Below are positions 17,951 through 26,519 of a stretch of 64,000 nt of DNA, in pieces. Where the stretch lies: positions 1-64,000 of the forward strand of contig PNAA01000033.1 in NCBI GenBank assembly GCA_003169975.1, given 5' to 3'. A model generated the notes under the pieces. The model saw only the letters and a program-made list of their open reading frames with translations. It had not been told where the DNA came from and made no database searches. This DNA is from Spartobacteria bacterium. Its GTDB lineage: Bacteria; Verrucomicrobiota; Verrucomicrobiia; Chthoniobacterales; UBA10450. Positions within the stretch are counted from its first letter, which is position 1, and each line of letters opens with the position of its first letter. Both the position numbers and the translations under genes were made by a program.

Positions 17951-20233
17951 TCAATAACCGAGTCGCGCGCGCCGGGCAGGAGTCGGCGTCGGACCGGCGG
18001 GACGCGGATTGCGATTAAACATCCGCTCGAAAAAGCTGCGTTGACGTTGCGGCGCCGGAGTCGCGACCGGCAGAGCACGCAGGACGCGTTTCGAAGTGCG
18101 GGCGCTTTGCACTTTGCCGCGGGCGTCGGCCTCGGGTTCGACGTCCGGCGAATCGCTGGGCTGCGCCATCTGAGTATTTTGCGCCACCGGTTTCCCAGTC
18201 GCGCCTTCTTCGTCGTTATCCCCGGTTTCGGGAAGCTCATCTTTATAGGAAACGGCGGCGATCAGTTTGAAAGGATCATCTTTGTGCGCGGGCGCGACCC
18301 AGGCGAGCTGCGGTTCAAATTTTCCGGCGTCCATCGCGAGCGTGCGCTCGAGGATGCGATCGGCGATCGGACCGGCAACCGGACCCCCGTGCCCAGAGGC
18401 GCCCTGCACCATCACGGCGATGACGTATTTCGGATGATCAAAGGGCGCGAAGCAGCAAAACCAGGCGACGTTTTCGCTCTTTCCGTTCGACATCACCTCC
18501 GCGGTGCCAGTCTTGCCCGCCACCTGCACGTCCTTCATCCGCGCGACGCGCCCGGTGCCGCCGTCTTCATTCACCACTGCCCAAAGTCCGTGCCTAACGA
18601 GTTCGATTTGCTCCGGAGTAAAATCATTGCGCAGATCAGCATGCACCTTCGGCGTCTCCGGAAACGCGACTTTCCCCTCTTCATCGAGCGCGGGCGTCCC
18701 ATCCTGATTTAGGACCTTCTCGACGATGCGCGGATAGTAAGAGATGCCACCGTTAGCGACCGTCGCATAAGCCATCGCCATCTGCAGCGGCGAAGCAAGA
18801 ACGTATCCCTGGCCGATGGAGACGTTCGCGGTGTAGGCCGAGGACCATTTCTCCTGCGGGCTGTGAATCGCCATCCATTCCGGGCCTGGGAGAACGCCCG
18901 CTTGTTCGCCGGTGAGGCGAATGCCCGATTCCTGCCCGAGCCCAAGGAGCGCACCGGTGGCGTCGATCGAATCAATGCCCGCCGCGTTCCCATACTGGTA
19001 AAAATAGGCGTCGCAGGAAACCTTCAGCGCGTCGGCCAGGCCGATCGTGCCGTGCCCGCCGCCCTTAAACCCGATCCAGCAATGGAAATAATGATCGCCG
19101 TAGGTGACGCCGCCGCTGCAGTTAAACTTCGCGGCGCTCATGTGTTTCCGCAGACCGGCGAACGCGGTGACGATCTTAAAAGTGGAGCCAGGCGGGAGGC
19201 CGCTGAGGGCGCGATTGACGAGTGGATGCGCCTCGTCGTTGCGCAGTTGTTTCCAATCTTTCGCCTTGATGCTGGGAATGAAGGTGTTCGGATCAAAGGA
19301 CGGCACCGATGCCATCGCGAGGACATTGCCATTGTTAGGGTCGACCACCACCGCCGCGCCCCGGCCGACGGCGCGCAACGCTTCGTCGGCGATCGTCTGG
19401 ATCCGCGCGTCGATCGTGAGGTAGACATTCGCGCCCTGCTTGGGCGCTTCCTCGCGGATCACGCCGTCGATTGTGCCCTTGGCGTTGCGCCGCATGACCC
19501 GAATCCCCGGCTGGCCGCGCAGGTAGGCATCCATCGTTTTTTCGACGTTCGATTTCCCCTCCACGTCGCCCTGGTAGAAAGTGTACTTCTTCGCTTCTTC
19601 CAGGTTGGTGTCGTCCGGCGCGCCGACATAGCCTAACAAGTGAGAAGCGAGCGCGCCATAAACGTAGGAACGCACCGGCTTGATCGCGATGTCCACTCCC
19701 GGCAACCCGACATCGTGCTCGGAAAATTTCGCCATCGTCTGGAAATCGATGTCCTTGATGTAGGAATAAGGAACCTCGGTGTTGTTGCGGTAATGTTTTT
19801 GCAGCTGGTTCGCGTTGTAGTCGCGCGCCAGGTCGAGATCCTCGAGGCGGGGAACGACGCCGTCGTTCACGATGCGCACAATGTCCGGCTCTTTCAGATC
19901 CTTCGGCATCCCGCTGATCGTCGCGCGGTAGCGTGTTTCAGGCGGCCGGCCGTAGCGTTGCCGGTAACCTTTGACCATCTCCGGCAGGTAGAAATCGACC
20001 TCGTAACTGGCGCGATTCTGCACCAGGGCGACGCCGTTGCGATCGCGGATCTCGCCGCGAATCGACGGAATGCGTACCGTCGCTTCGGAGCTGCTCTGGA
20101 CGCGCGCCGTCCATTCGTAGCCGCGCGCCACCTGCACCCACCACAGCCGGAGGACGAGCGCACCGAGACCGACGAGCATGCAGAGGCCGAGAAACTGGAT
20201 GCGCAGAGTCGGCTTAGCGCGACGCATATTCAT
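17951..20233 (-). CDS. mrdA: Penicillin-binding protein 2, elongasome transpeptidase
   Basis: The 760-residue protein has an N-terminal membrane anchor (about 12-32), a pedestal domain with the SIRGEIRDRNG motif, and a transpeptidase domain with nucleophile S350 in GSTFK, SCD at 406-408 and KTGT at 574-577. It cross-links peptidoglycan during lateral wall growth with MreBCD. Start: the ATG at 20233 lies inside the end of mreD, a 20-base overlap. About 120 residues after 640 are low-complexity, Pro/Arg/Glu-rich and end in basic repeats; this tail is not usual for PBP2. No rodA gene is adjacent. Confidence 0.94.
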   Translation of the reverse strand: MNMRRAKPTLRIQFLGLCMLVGLGALVLRLWWVQVARGYEWTARVQSSSEATVRIPSIRGEIRDRNGVALVQNRASYEVDFYLPEMVKGYRQRYGRPPETRYRATISGMPKDLKEPDIVRIVNDGVVPRLEDLDLARDYNANQLQKHYRNNTEVPYSYIKDIDFQTMAKFSEHDVGLPGVDIAIKPVRSYVYGALASHLLGYVGAPDDTNLEEAKKYTFYQGDVEGKSNVEKTMDAYLRGQPGIRVMRRNAKGTIDGVIREEAPKQGANVYLTIDARIQTIADEALRAVGRGAAVVVDPNNGNVLAMASVPSFDPNTFIPSIKAKDWKQLRNDEAHPLVNRALSGLPPGSTFKIVTAFAGLRKHMSAAKFNCSGGVTYGDHYFHCWIGFKGGGHGTIGLADALKVSCDAYFYQYGNAAGIDSIDATGALLGLGQESGIRLTGEQAGVLPGPEWMAIHSPQEKWSSAYTANVSIGQGYVLASPLQMAMAYATVANGGISYYPRIVEKVLNQDGTPALDEEGKVAFPETPKVHADLRNDFTPEQIELVRHGLWAVVNEDGGTGRVARMKDVQVAGKTGTAEVMSNGKSENVAWFCCFAPFDHPKYVIAVMVQGASGHGGPVAGPIADRILERTLAMDAGKFEPQLAWVAPAHKDDPFKLIAAVSYKDELPETGDNDEEGATGKPVAQNTQMAQPSDSPDVEPEADARGKVQSARTSKRVLRALPVATPAPQRQRSFFERMFNRNPRPAGPTPTPARRARLGY

Positions 20234-20771
20234 CGAATCCCTCCTCTCGCGGAAGATACGGATTATTCGTCAGGCGGGAAACCCAGTCGAGCGACCAGAA
20301 AACGAGCGGGGCCATCAGCATCGCGAGGAGACCGGGCCCGCCGATCTGCCACCAGACCTCGTGATTAAAAATGAGGGAGCCGCGGCGAAACGAAATCATA
20401 AGATATTGGGCGAGGAGAATGAGTGACGTGCAGACGCCGCTGAGGACACAATGCACTTCCCACCGCCCGCGATTAAACAAGGGCTTGAGACCGTGCATGA
20501 TGGCGGCGAGCACCGCGTAGAGCAGTATCGACCATCCGAACGAGATTTCAACATGCGCATCGAGCACCTGCACAGTCATCGCGTCCCATAAGAAGCCGGC
20601 GATAAAGGCGAGGGCCAGCATGAGCGGAAGAGGCAGCGCCATCGCGCCGTAAAAGACGATGACCGGCACGATGTAAACGTGCGCGTTGAACATCCACTCG
20701 AGCGGCGGAATGAAAATCTCCGCGACTTGCGCGACGAAGACGAGCGCGACGAGGACGAGGAAGAAGATCAT
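20214..20771 (-). CDS. mreD: Rod-shape determining protein MreD
   Basis: The 185-residue inner-membrane protein has about five or six helices and starts MIFFLVLVALVFVAQ at 20771; the frame upstream to 20834 merely reads through the palindromic repeat. HVYIVPVIVFYGAMALPLPL and GFLWDAMTVQVLDAHVEISFGW fit MreD. It links MreC and PBP2 in the elongation complex. The position between mreC and mrdA supports the call better than the poorly conserved sequence does. Confidence 0.88.
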   Translation of the reverse strand: MIFFLVLVALVFVAQVAEIFIPPLEWMFNAHVYIVPVIVFYGAMALPLPLMLALAFIAGFLWDAMTVQVLDAHVEISFGWSILLYAVLAAIMHGLKPLFNRGRWEVHCVLSGVCTSLILLAQYLMISFRRGSLIFNHEVWWQIGGPGLLAMLMAPLVFWSLDWVSRLTNNPYLPREEGFDEYASR

Positions 20772-20791
20772 GGCGGAAATGACCAATGACC

Positions 20792-20860
20792 AATGACGAA
20801 GGACGAAGCCCGAACGCGGAAGCGTGCCGGCCATTCGGGCTTTGTCATTCCTTCGTCATT
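20792..20860. repeat. Long imperfect inverted repeat between mreC and mreD
   Basis: The left arm 20792-20814 (AATGACGAAGGACGAAGCCC...) pairs with the right arm 20834-20860, which carries a 4-base insertion, around a 19-base loop. Further TTCGTCATTC units follow to about 20885. The transcript of the mre operon would form a long hairpin here, between the mreC stop and mreD start. The repeated GTCATTCGTCATT units suggest a dispersed non-coding repeat. Confidence 0.75.
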
Positions 20861-20890
20861 CGTCATTCGGAAATTCGTCATTCTCCTCTC

Positions 20891-21694
20891 TCATTTTCTC
20901 CCGATCACCACGAAGACATCTTCCAGCTTCGCCAAATCCACGGCCGGCGCGAGCTTGGCCTGGCCGTCGAGCGCGCGGACCTGAAAACTGCGGACGGTCC
21001 CGACAAAAAGCCCGGAGGGAAAAACCCCGCCAACGCCCGATGTATAGACCTTTTGGCCGGGCTTCAGTTCCGCCTGCTTGGAGAGATAATTCAAGTCGAG
21101 CATCGGGGTCAGACTCCCAGCCACTCGCTCCCCGGTAACAATCCCCTGCTCGCGCGTGCCCTCGACACTCGCGGCCACCCGGCAGTTTTCGTCCGAGATG
21201 AGCAGAACGACGGAGATATTCGCGCTCACTGTGGTCGTGCGCCCAACGAGCCCCTCATCGGTCAACACCGGCATCTCCGGCGCGAGACCGTCCTCCTCGC
21301 CGCGGTTGATCGTTACCGTGCGCCACCAAGTCGACGAATCACGCGAAACGACTTCCGCCGGAACGAGCCGGAAGAGCGAGCGCTCGCGATAGTTGAGCGC
21401 GTGCCGGAGACGGTTGACCTCGTGCTCGACGTCGCGCAGCGCTTCGTTCGTCGCTTTGAGCGATCGGTTCTCCACCCGGAGCGCGGCGTTGTCGCGTTCC
21501 AGTTCCTCGAGCGACTTCAGCCCGGCGCGCACCGAAGTAATTTGTCGTTCCAAACCGGAACCAGTCTTGAGGAAAGGCGAAATGACCTGAAAGAAGGTGG
21601 CCTGAATCTTCCGCGTCGTCTGCGGCCCGATACTAAGAAGCGCGAGAAGAGCCGCGGCGAAAAGGACAATCGCGACGATACTGCTGCGGCTCAT
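20891..21694 (-). CDS. mreC: Rod-shape determining protein MreC
   Basis: The 267-residue bitopic protein has a short cytoplasmic tail, a membrane helix (about 5-22), a coiled coil (about 50-95, LEELERDNAALRVENRSLKA) and a periplasmic two-barrel domain with VTINRGEEDGL, GLVGRT and GVFPSGLFVGTV. It couples cytoplasmic MreB to PBP2. Gene order mreB-mreC-mreD is conserved. Confidence 0.94.
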   Translation of the reverse strand: MSRSSIVAIVLFAAALLALLSIGPQTTRKIQATFFQVISPFLKTGSGLERQITSVRAGLKSLEELERDNAALRVENRSLKATNEALRDVEHEVNRLRHALNYRERSLFRLVPAEVVSRDSSTWWRTVTINRGEEDGLAPEMPVLTDEGLVGRTTTVSANISVVLLISDENCRVAASVEGTREQGIVTGERVAGSLTPMLDLNYLSKQAELKPGQKVYTSGVGGVFPSGLFVGTVRSFQVRALDGQAKLAPAVDLAKLEDVFVVIGRK

Positions 21695-21695
21695 G

Positions 21696-21770
21696 GAATC
21701 TCAGATTTCAAATTTTCGATCTCAGATTTTTCCTGCAATCTGCAATCGTCAATTCGAGATCTGCAATGGT
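21696..21770. repeat. AT-rich repetitive spacer between mreB and mreC
   Basis: GAATCTCAGATTTCAAATTT, ATCTCAGATTTTTCCT, GCAATCTGCAAT and GAGATCTGCAAT are near-repeats of an AATCTCAGATTT-like unit. The base composition is strikingly lower in GC than both flanking genes. It appears to be a dispersed non-coding repeat that has landed in the operon spacer. Confidence 0.6.
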
Positions 21771-22811
21771 TCACTGCCGCCACTGGCGATCGGCCGTCGC
21801 GACCTGGCGGAGGAACTTGATCTCGTTCAAACATTTGCCCGTGCCCTCCGCGACCGCGCTCAACGGATCTTCCGCGACGTGCACCGGCAGCCCGGTCTCC
21901 TCGCTCAACAAGCGATCGAACCCGCGAAGGAGCGCGCCCCCACCCGCGAGGACCAACCCGCGATCGACCAGGTCAGCCGACAATTCCGGCGGACAACGCT
22001 CGAGCGTGATCCGCACCGAATCGACAATCGTTGAGATTGGTTCGAGCAACGCCTCGCGCACTTCCTGCGAAGTGATCGTCAGGGTCTTTGGCAAGCCGGC
22101 GACCAGGTCCCGTCCTTTCACTTCCACGCTCGTCTCTTTGTCGCTCGGGTAAGCGGAGCCGATTTTAATTTTGATTTCCTCCGCCGTGCGCTCGCCGATC
22201 ATTAAATTGTAGGCGCGCTTCATGTATTGCACGATCGCTTCATCCAGCTCATCGCCCGCCACCCGCACGCTCCGGCTGAAGACGATGCCCGAGAGCGAAA
22301 TCAGCGCGACCTCCGTGGTCCCGCCCCCGATATCGATGATCATGTTGCCGGCCGGATCCTGCACCGGCAGTCCGACGCCGATCGCCGCCGCCATCGGTTC
22401 TTCAATCAGGTAAACTTCCCGCGCCCCGGCATGCGTGGCCGATTCTCTCACCGCGCGCTTTTCCACCTCGGTGATTCCGGACGGCACCGCGATCACGACC
22501 CGCGGGCGGGCGCGCACCCGGCTGTTGTGCACCTTGGTGATGAAATGCCGCAGCATCGCCTCAGTCACTTCGAAGTCGGCAATGACGCCGTCTTTCAACG
22601 GCCTAACGGCCACAATATTGGCCGGAGTGCGTCCGAGCATGCGCTTTGCTTCGTCGCCGACGGCGAGCACTTTCATGGTGCCGGCCTGCACCGCCACGAC
22701 CGACGGCTCGCGCAGGACGATGCCCTGATCCTTGACGTAAACGAGCGTGTTGGCGGTGCCAAGATCGATCCCGATGTCGCTGGAGAACCAACCGAAAAGT
22801 CTATTTAGCAT
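21771..22811 (-). CDS. mreB: Rod-shape determining actin homologue MreB
   Basis: The 346-residue protein starts [20 protein letters not shown] at 22811; the frame continues upstream to 23144 without homology. The phosphate-1 loop [11 protein letters not shown], the [14 protein letters not shown] segment and [14 protein letters not shown] are the actin-fold ATP-binding motifs. It forms membrane-bound filaments that orient cell-wall elongation. First gene of the mreB-mreC-mreD-mrdA-rng set, divergent from rpe. Confidence 0.96.
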   Translation of the reverse strand: MLNRLFGWFSSDIGIDLGTANTLVYVKDQGIVLREPSVVAVQAGTMKVLAVGDEAKRMLGRTPANIVAVRPLKDGVIADFEVTEAMLRHFITKVHNSRVRARPRVVIAVPSGITEVEKRAVRESATHAGAREVYLIEEPMAAAIGVGLPVQDPAGNMIIDIGGGTTEVALISLSGIVFSRSVRVAGDELDEAIVQYMKRAYNLMIGERTAEEIKIKIGSAYPSDKETSVEVKGRDLVAGLPKTLTITSQEVREALLEPISTIVDSVRITLERCPPELSADLVDRGLVLAGGGALLRGFDRLLSEETGLPVHVAEDPLSAVAEGTGKCLNEIKFLRQVATADRQWRQ

Positions 22812-22950
22812 GAGAGAAGCCTTGGAATGGAGTCCGCCGGCCGACCCATTACAAGCGAAAGCTGTGCCGCACGTCCGGACCGCGAAAAACCCCACTATCT
22901 TGGAACGGCGCAGAGTGGCGTCAAGGGAAAGCTGGCCAGCCTGCGGCCGG

Positions 22951-23005
22951 AACCCCGAAAGCTTTCGGGGTTGAACGTTGCCCGTTGGACGTTGAACGTT
23001 TCCCC
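22951..23005. repeat. Perfect 22-base palindrome plus GTTGAACGTT direct repeats
   Basis: AACCCCGAAAG at 22951-22961 and its exact complement at 22962-22972 form a perfect palindrome. It runs into GTTGAACGTTGCCC, GTTGGAC and GTTGAACGTTTCCC, direct repeats of a GTTGRACGTT unit. It lies between divergent mreB and rpe, ending about 20 bases before the rpe ATG. GTTGAACGTTTCCC recurs at 32583-32596, upstream of trpS. Confidence 0.7.
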
Positions 23006-23025
23006 TCTTCTTCGATCCACGCCTG

Positions 23026-23712
23026 ATGACCTCGCGCCCCATCCTCATCGCTCCCTCGATTCTCGCGGCCGATTTCGCGCACCTCGCCGACGATCTAGAG
23101 CGCGTCCTCGCCGGCGGCGCCGACTGGTTGCATCTCGACATCATGGATGGTCAATTCGTCGACAACATTTCATTCGGACCGGGGCTCGTAAAGACAGTCC
23201 GTGGCCTAACGAGCGTCCCGCTCGATGTCCATTTGATGATTGAGCGGGCGGATCATTACGTCCCTCGCTTCGTCGCCGCCGGCGCGAACTCGATCACCGT
23301 CCACGTCGAGCCGGAAGCGAAGCACGATGTCGCAAAAACGCTGCGGCTGATTCGCGAGAGCGGCTGCCGCGTCGGCCTAACGTTGAATCCGGCGACGCCG
23401 TTCGCCGCCGTCGAGCCGCACCTGCCGAAGATTGACCTCCTGCTCATTATGACCGTCCATCCAGGCTTCGGCGGCCAGTCGTTCCGACCCGAGATGATGG
23501 AAAAGGTAAGGCGCGCGACCGAACTTTGCGATTCGTTAGGCACGCACTACGACATCGAAGTCGATGGCGGGATCAATCCTGAAACCGCGCATCTTTCGCT
23601 CGAAAACGGCGCCAACGTCCTTGTCGCCGGCACTTCCGTTTTCCAAGCGGACGATTACGCGGCGGCGATTCGCACCTTGCGGGGCAGCACTCTCAAACCA
23701 ACGATCCTCTAG
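23026..23712 (+). CDS. rpe: Ribulose-phosphate 3-epimerase
   Basis: Interconverts ribulose 5-phosphate and xylulose 5-phosphate in the pentose phosphate pathway. The 228-residue TIM barrel has [30 protein letters not shown] with catalytic His/Asp, [23 protein letters not shown] and EVDGGINPE. Length is normal. Iterated motifs at 23204 and 23533 encode Leu-Thr and Ser-Leu-Gly; the latter uses the TTA codon otherwise uncommon here. Transaldolase of the same pathway is at 48032. Confidence 0.96.
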   Translation: MTSRPILIAPSILAADFAHLADDLERVLAGGADWLHLDIMDGQFVDNISFGPGLVKTVRGLTSVPLDVHLMIERADHYVPRFVAAGANSITVHVEPEAKHDVAKTLRLIRESGCRVGLTLNPATPFAAVEPHLPKIDLLLIMTVHPGFGGQSFRPEMMEKVRRATELCDSLGTHYDIEVDGGINPETAHLSLENGANVLVAGTSVFQADDYAAAIRTLRGSTLKPTIL

Positions 23713-23730
23713 ATTCAACCCTCACTGGTT

Positions 23731-24168
23731 ATGGACGCCGACAACGACAACATCCAACTCTGCGCGGTCGAAGATCATGATGGCATCTTGACCATTCGTG
23801 GCGGCGGCGCCCGGAGGGATTGGAACGGCATTCACTATAAACAGGGCATGTCGGCAAAAAATGTCGGCACGACCAAACTCTCGGCCAATATCGCCACGAT
23901 CCCGCCGGGCGGCGTGGCCTATGCCCATATTCATGTCGGCTTCGAGCTGATCCTTTATATCCTCGAAGGAAAAGTGCGCCATGAATTCGGGCCCGGGCTC
24001 AAGAACGTGCTCGAAAATGAAGCCGGTGATTTCATTTGCATAAAACCCGACGTGCCTCACGAAGTTTTCAACCTGAGTGACACCGAACCAGTCGTCGCGT
24101 TTGTGGCCCGTTCTTCGGCCGATGAATGGGATAATATTATTCCTTACGATCGCAATCAGGACGGCTGA
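23731..24168 (+). CDS. Small cupin-domain protein
   Basis: The 145-residue protein has a single cupin fold. PPGGVAYAHIHVGFELILYI corresponds to cupin motif 1 (two His and Glu as metal ligands) and DFICIKPDVPHEVFN to motif 2 (His). It probably binds a divalent metal. No pathway can be assigned, although similar small cupins are often isomerases, dioxygenase-like or sensory. It lies 18 bases after rpe and is likely cotranscribed. Confidence 0.82.
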   Translation: MDADNDNIQLCAVEDHDGILTIRGGGARRDWNGIHYKQGMSAKNVGTTKLSANIATIPPGGVAYAHIHVGFELILYILEGKVRHEFGPGLKNVLENEAGDFICIKPDVPHEVFNLSDTEPVVAFVARSSADEWDNIIPYDRNQDG

Positions 24169-24186
24169 AGAGATAGAAATATCTCT
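24169..24186. terminator. Weak hairpin downstream of cupin gene
   Basis: AGAGATA-GAAA-TATCTCT is a perfect 7-base stem with a GNRA loop, starting at the cupin stop. No T-run follows, so its role as a terminator is uncertain. The gene beyond (24349) converges from the other strand. Confidence 0.35.
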
Positions 24187-24348
24187 GCTATCCGCCCCCG
24201 CAGACCAAGGCCCGGGCAACTAGGGCGCGAACGAAAGAAGTGCGCGTCGCGCGACCCGGCTGTCTGTCCTTGCAACACAAATTGCGTTTCGACTGAAGAA
24301 ATTCGGAAAGGTGTTCCGGAGTAAAGGAAATTTTGCGCTCGTTGCACG

Positions 24349-26085
24349 CTAACGCGTCACGACCGGCTCGGAAAAGCCGGTGGTCTCGGCCATTACTTCG
24401 TCGGTTTGGGTAACCCTAACGACTTCTTCAATGGTCGTTTTGCCTTCCGCCACGCGCCGCCAGCCGTCCTGCCGGAGCGTCAACATGCCTTGGGCGATGG
24501 CGCATTGTTTCAACTCGCCGCCGTCGCGCTTCTGCATGATGAGACGCTTCAACGGTTCCGTCACAACGCAGATCTCATAGATCGCGAGCCGGCCTTGATA
24601 GCCGGTTTGGCGGCAATTTTCGCAGCCCGCGCCCCGATAGTATTTGAAGTCGGGCGAAATCATTGCGCCAATTTCGTCAAGATACTCGACCGGATAGCCG
24701 ACCACTTCCCGACAATCGGGACAGATGGTGCGGACGAGCCGCTGGGCAAGGAAAGCCTTCACGACCGAGGCGAGCAGGAACGGCTCGACATCCATGTCGA
24801 GCAAACGCGTGATGCCGCCGACGGCGTCGTTTGTGTGCAGGGTGCTGAAGACGAGGTGACCGGTCATGGCGGCGCGGATGGAGATGTCCGCCGTCTCGAC
24901 GTCGCGAATTTCTCCCACCATGACGACGTTCGGGTCCTGGCGCAAAATGTGACGGAGACCCTTGGCGAAAGTGAGGTCGATCTCCGGTTTCACGTCGATC
25001 TGCGAGACGCCGGGCAAGCGATATTCGACCGGTTCTTCGATCGTGATGATGCGGCGCTGGACCGAGTTGATGCTGCTGAGGAAGCAATAAAGGGAAGTCG
25101 ATTTGCCACAGCCGGTCGGGCCGGTGATGAGGATGATTCCGTTAGGCAGGGCGAGCAGGTTGCGGATGGTCGTGCTCTGCTGCGGGCTCATGTCGAGGCG
25201 GTCAAAGCCGAATTGCTGCTCAGTGCGACTGAGCAAGCGCAAGCTGATCGATTCGCCGTTGACCGTCGGGATGGTGGAAACGCGGACGTCAATAGTTTGC
25301 TCGGCGGATTGGAGATTGATGCGGCCGTCCTGCGGGAGGCGGCGCTCCGCGATGTCCATGTGGGCCATCACTTTCAAGCGCGAGATGATGGCCGATTGCA
25401 GAAGACGCAATTGCGGCGGAACCGCGACTTCGTGCAGGATGCCGTCGATGCGGTAACGAATGCGCAGATCGTTCTCGAGCGGCTCGACGTGAATGTCGGT
25501 CGCGCGTTCGTGGATCGCTTCGCGAATGATTTGGTTAACGAACTTCACGACCGAGGCATCGGGGTCGTCGGCGTTTAGGTCGGTGCTCGTCTCGATGTCC
25601 TGGAGCGCTTCGAAGGAGCGGTTGGTTTTGAGAATTTCGTCGAACGTCTCCGCGCCCACGCCGTAGAGCGTCTTCATCGCGCGCAGGATTTGCCCGCGCG
25701 GCACGAGCACCCACTCGGCCGGTTTGCTCAGCAGTTGGGAGGCAAGCTGCCGGCCGGTCGAGTTAAACAAATCGTAGGTCGCGAGCACGACCGCGTTCTC
25801 CTTGATCTCGATCGGCAGAATATGATGCTGAAAGACGAAGCGGCTCGGCAGGACGAGCAAGGTGGCGCGCTCGATCTTCTTCGCGTCGATCGAGATGACC
25901 GGCACGCTGAAGAGCTCGCCGATCGCGTTCAGGAACTTTTGTTCGTCGACCTTGCCGGAGTTGAGAACCTCGGCCGTCCATGAGTTGCCGTTCAGGTTGG
26001 TGGTCAGCGCGGCCGCGTCTTCGCGCGTCGGCACACCGCTGGCGAGGAGGATGTCGACGAGTGATTTACTAAGGTTCGGACTCAT
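24349..26085 (-). CDS. gspE: Type II secretion / type IV pilus assembly ATPase
   Basis: The 578-residue protein has an N-terminal MshEN-like domain (about 1-150), NTE/ATPase region with RATDIHVEP, Walker A GPTGCGKST (322-330), Asp-box ITIEEPVEY, Walker B VVMVGEIRD and a His-box STLHTNDA. The C-terminal zinc tetracysteine is CPDC (455-458) and CENC (488-491). It powers pseudopilus or pilus extension at the inner membrane. It could equally be pilB; the neighbouring secretin does not decide. Confidence 0.93.
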   Translation of the reverse strand: MSPNLSKSLVDILLASGVPTREDAAALTTNLNGNSWTAEVLNSGKVDEQKFLNAIGELFSVPVISIDAKKIERATLLVLPSRFVFQHHILPIEIKENAVVLATYDLFNSTGRQLASQLLSKPAEWVLVPRGQILRAMKTLYGVGAETFDEILKTNRSFEALQDIETSTDLNADDPDASVVKFVNQIIREAIHERATDIHVEPLENDLRIRYRIDGILHEVAVPPQLRLLQSAIISRLKVMAHMDIAERRLPQDGRINLQSAEQTIDVRVSTIPTVNGESISLRLLSRTEQQFGFDRLDMSPQQSTTIRNLLALPNGIILITGPTGCGKSTSLYCFLSSINSVQRRIITIEEPVEYRLPGVSQIDVKPEIDLTFAKGLRHILRQDPNVVMVGEIRDVETADISIRAAMTGHLVFSTLHTNDAVGGITRLLDMDVEPFLLASVVKAFLAQRLVRTICPDCREVVGYPVEYLDEIGAMISPDFKYYRGAGCENCRQTGYQGRLAIYEICVVTEPLKRLIMQKRDGGELKQCAIAQGMLTLRQDGWRRVAEGKTTIEEVVRVTQTDEVMAETTGFSEPVVTR

Positions 26086-26093
26086 GCCGCAAT

Positions 26094-26510
26094 CTAAGGC
26101 AAATGCAACGCTCTGCGAACCTGGCCGGTGAGAGTGCCGGTCACGAACAGGGAATAGTTTTTTTGCATCCGCGCGATCGCGTCGCGGACTTGATCAGAGA
26201 AAACTCCATTGATCGGGCCGCAATAGTAGCCGAGGCGACGCAAAGAAGACTGGAGTGCGCCGACGTAAGCCGGATCGGAGATCAGGCTTTCTCCCGACTC
26301 GAAATAATAGGGGAAGCGGCAATCATGGCGGGGTGCGGAGTCGGTTCGATCCAGCGTCGGGCCCTGGTGGAGCAGCCCATACTCATCTCGAGCGGCCAAT
26401 GGATCACTAGAATGATAAAGTCTGTCAAAAAAAAATGTTCCGTCCGCAAAACAGGCCTGCGGGATACAAAACGACACCGCCAAAACAAAGAGAGCAACAA
26501 CTCGGTTCAT
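26094..26510 (-). CDS. Exported small protein with peptidoglycan-binding-like domain
   Basis: The 138-residue protein has a signal peptide (MNRVVALFVLAVSFCIPQACFA). Its C-terminal half, VGALQSSLRRLGYYCGPING and DAIARMQKNYSLFVTGTL, matches the PG_binding_1 helical repeat pattern (xxLxxLGYYxGxIDGxxGxxTxxAIxxFQ), weakly at the end. It lies 9 bases from gspD and 8 from gspE, so the three are one transcription unit. An inferred role is anchoring or opening peptidoglycan around the secretion channel. Two other genes with a better form of the domain are at 45971 and 46901. Confidence 0.7.
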   Translation of the reverse strand: MNRVVALFVLAVSFCIPQACFADGTFFFDRLYHSSDPLAARDEYGLLHQGPTLDRTDSAPRHDCRFPYYFESGESLISDPAYVGALQSSLRRLGYYCGPINGVFSDQVRDAIARMQKNYSLFVTGTLTGQVRRALHLP

Positions 26511-26519
26511 GATGGGACG

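Noticed and set aside
16685-18712. 675-codon plus-strand frame opposite rng and mrdA
   Set aside because: It is antisense to two well-supported genes, spans their junction and has Arg/His/Asp-rich composition without domains, typical of GC-rich shadow frames.
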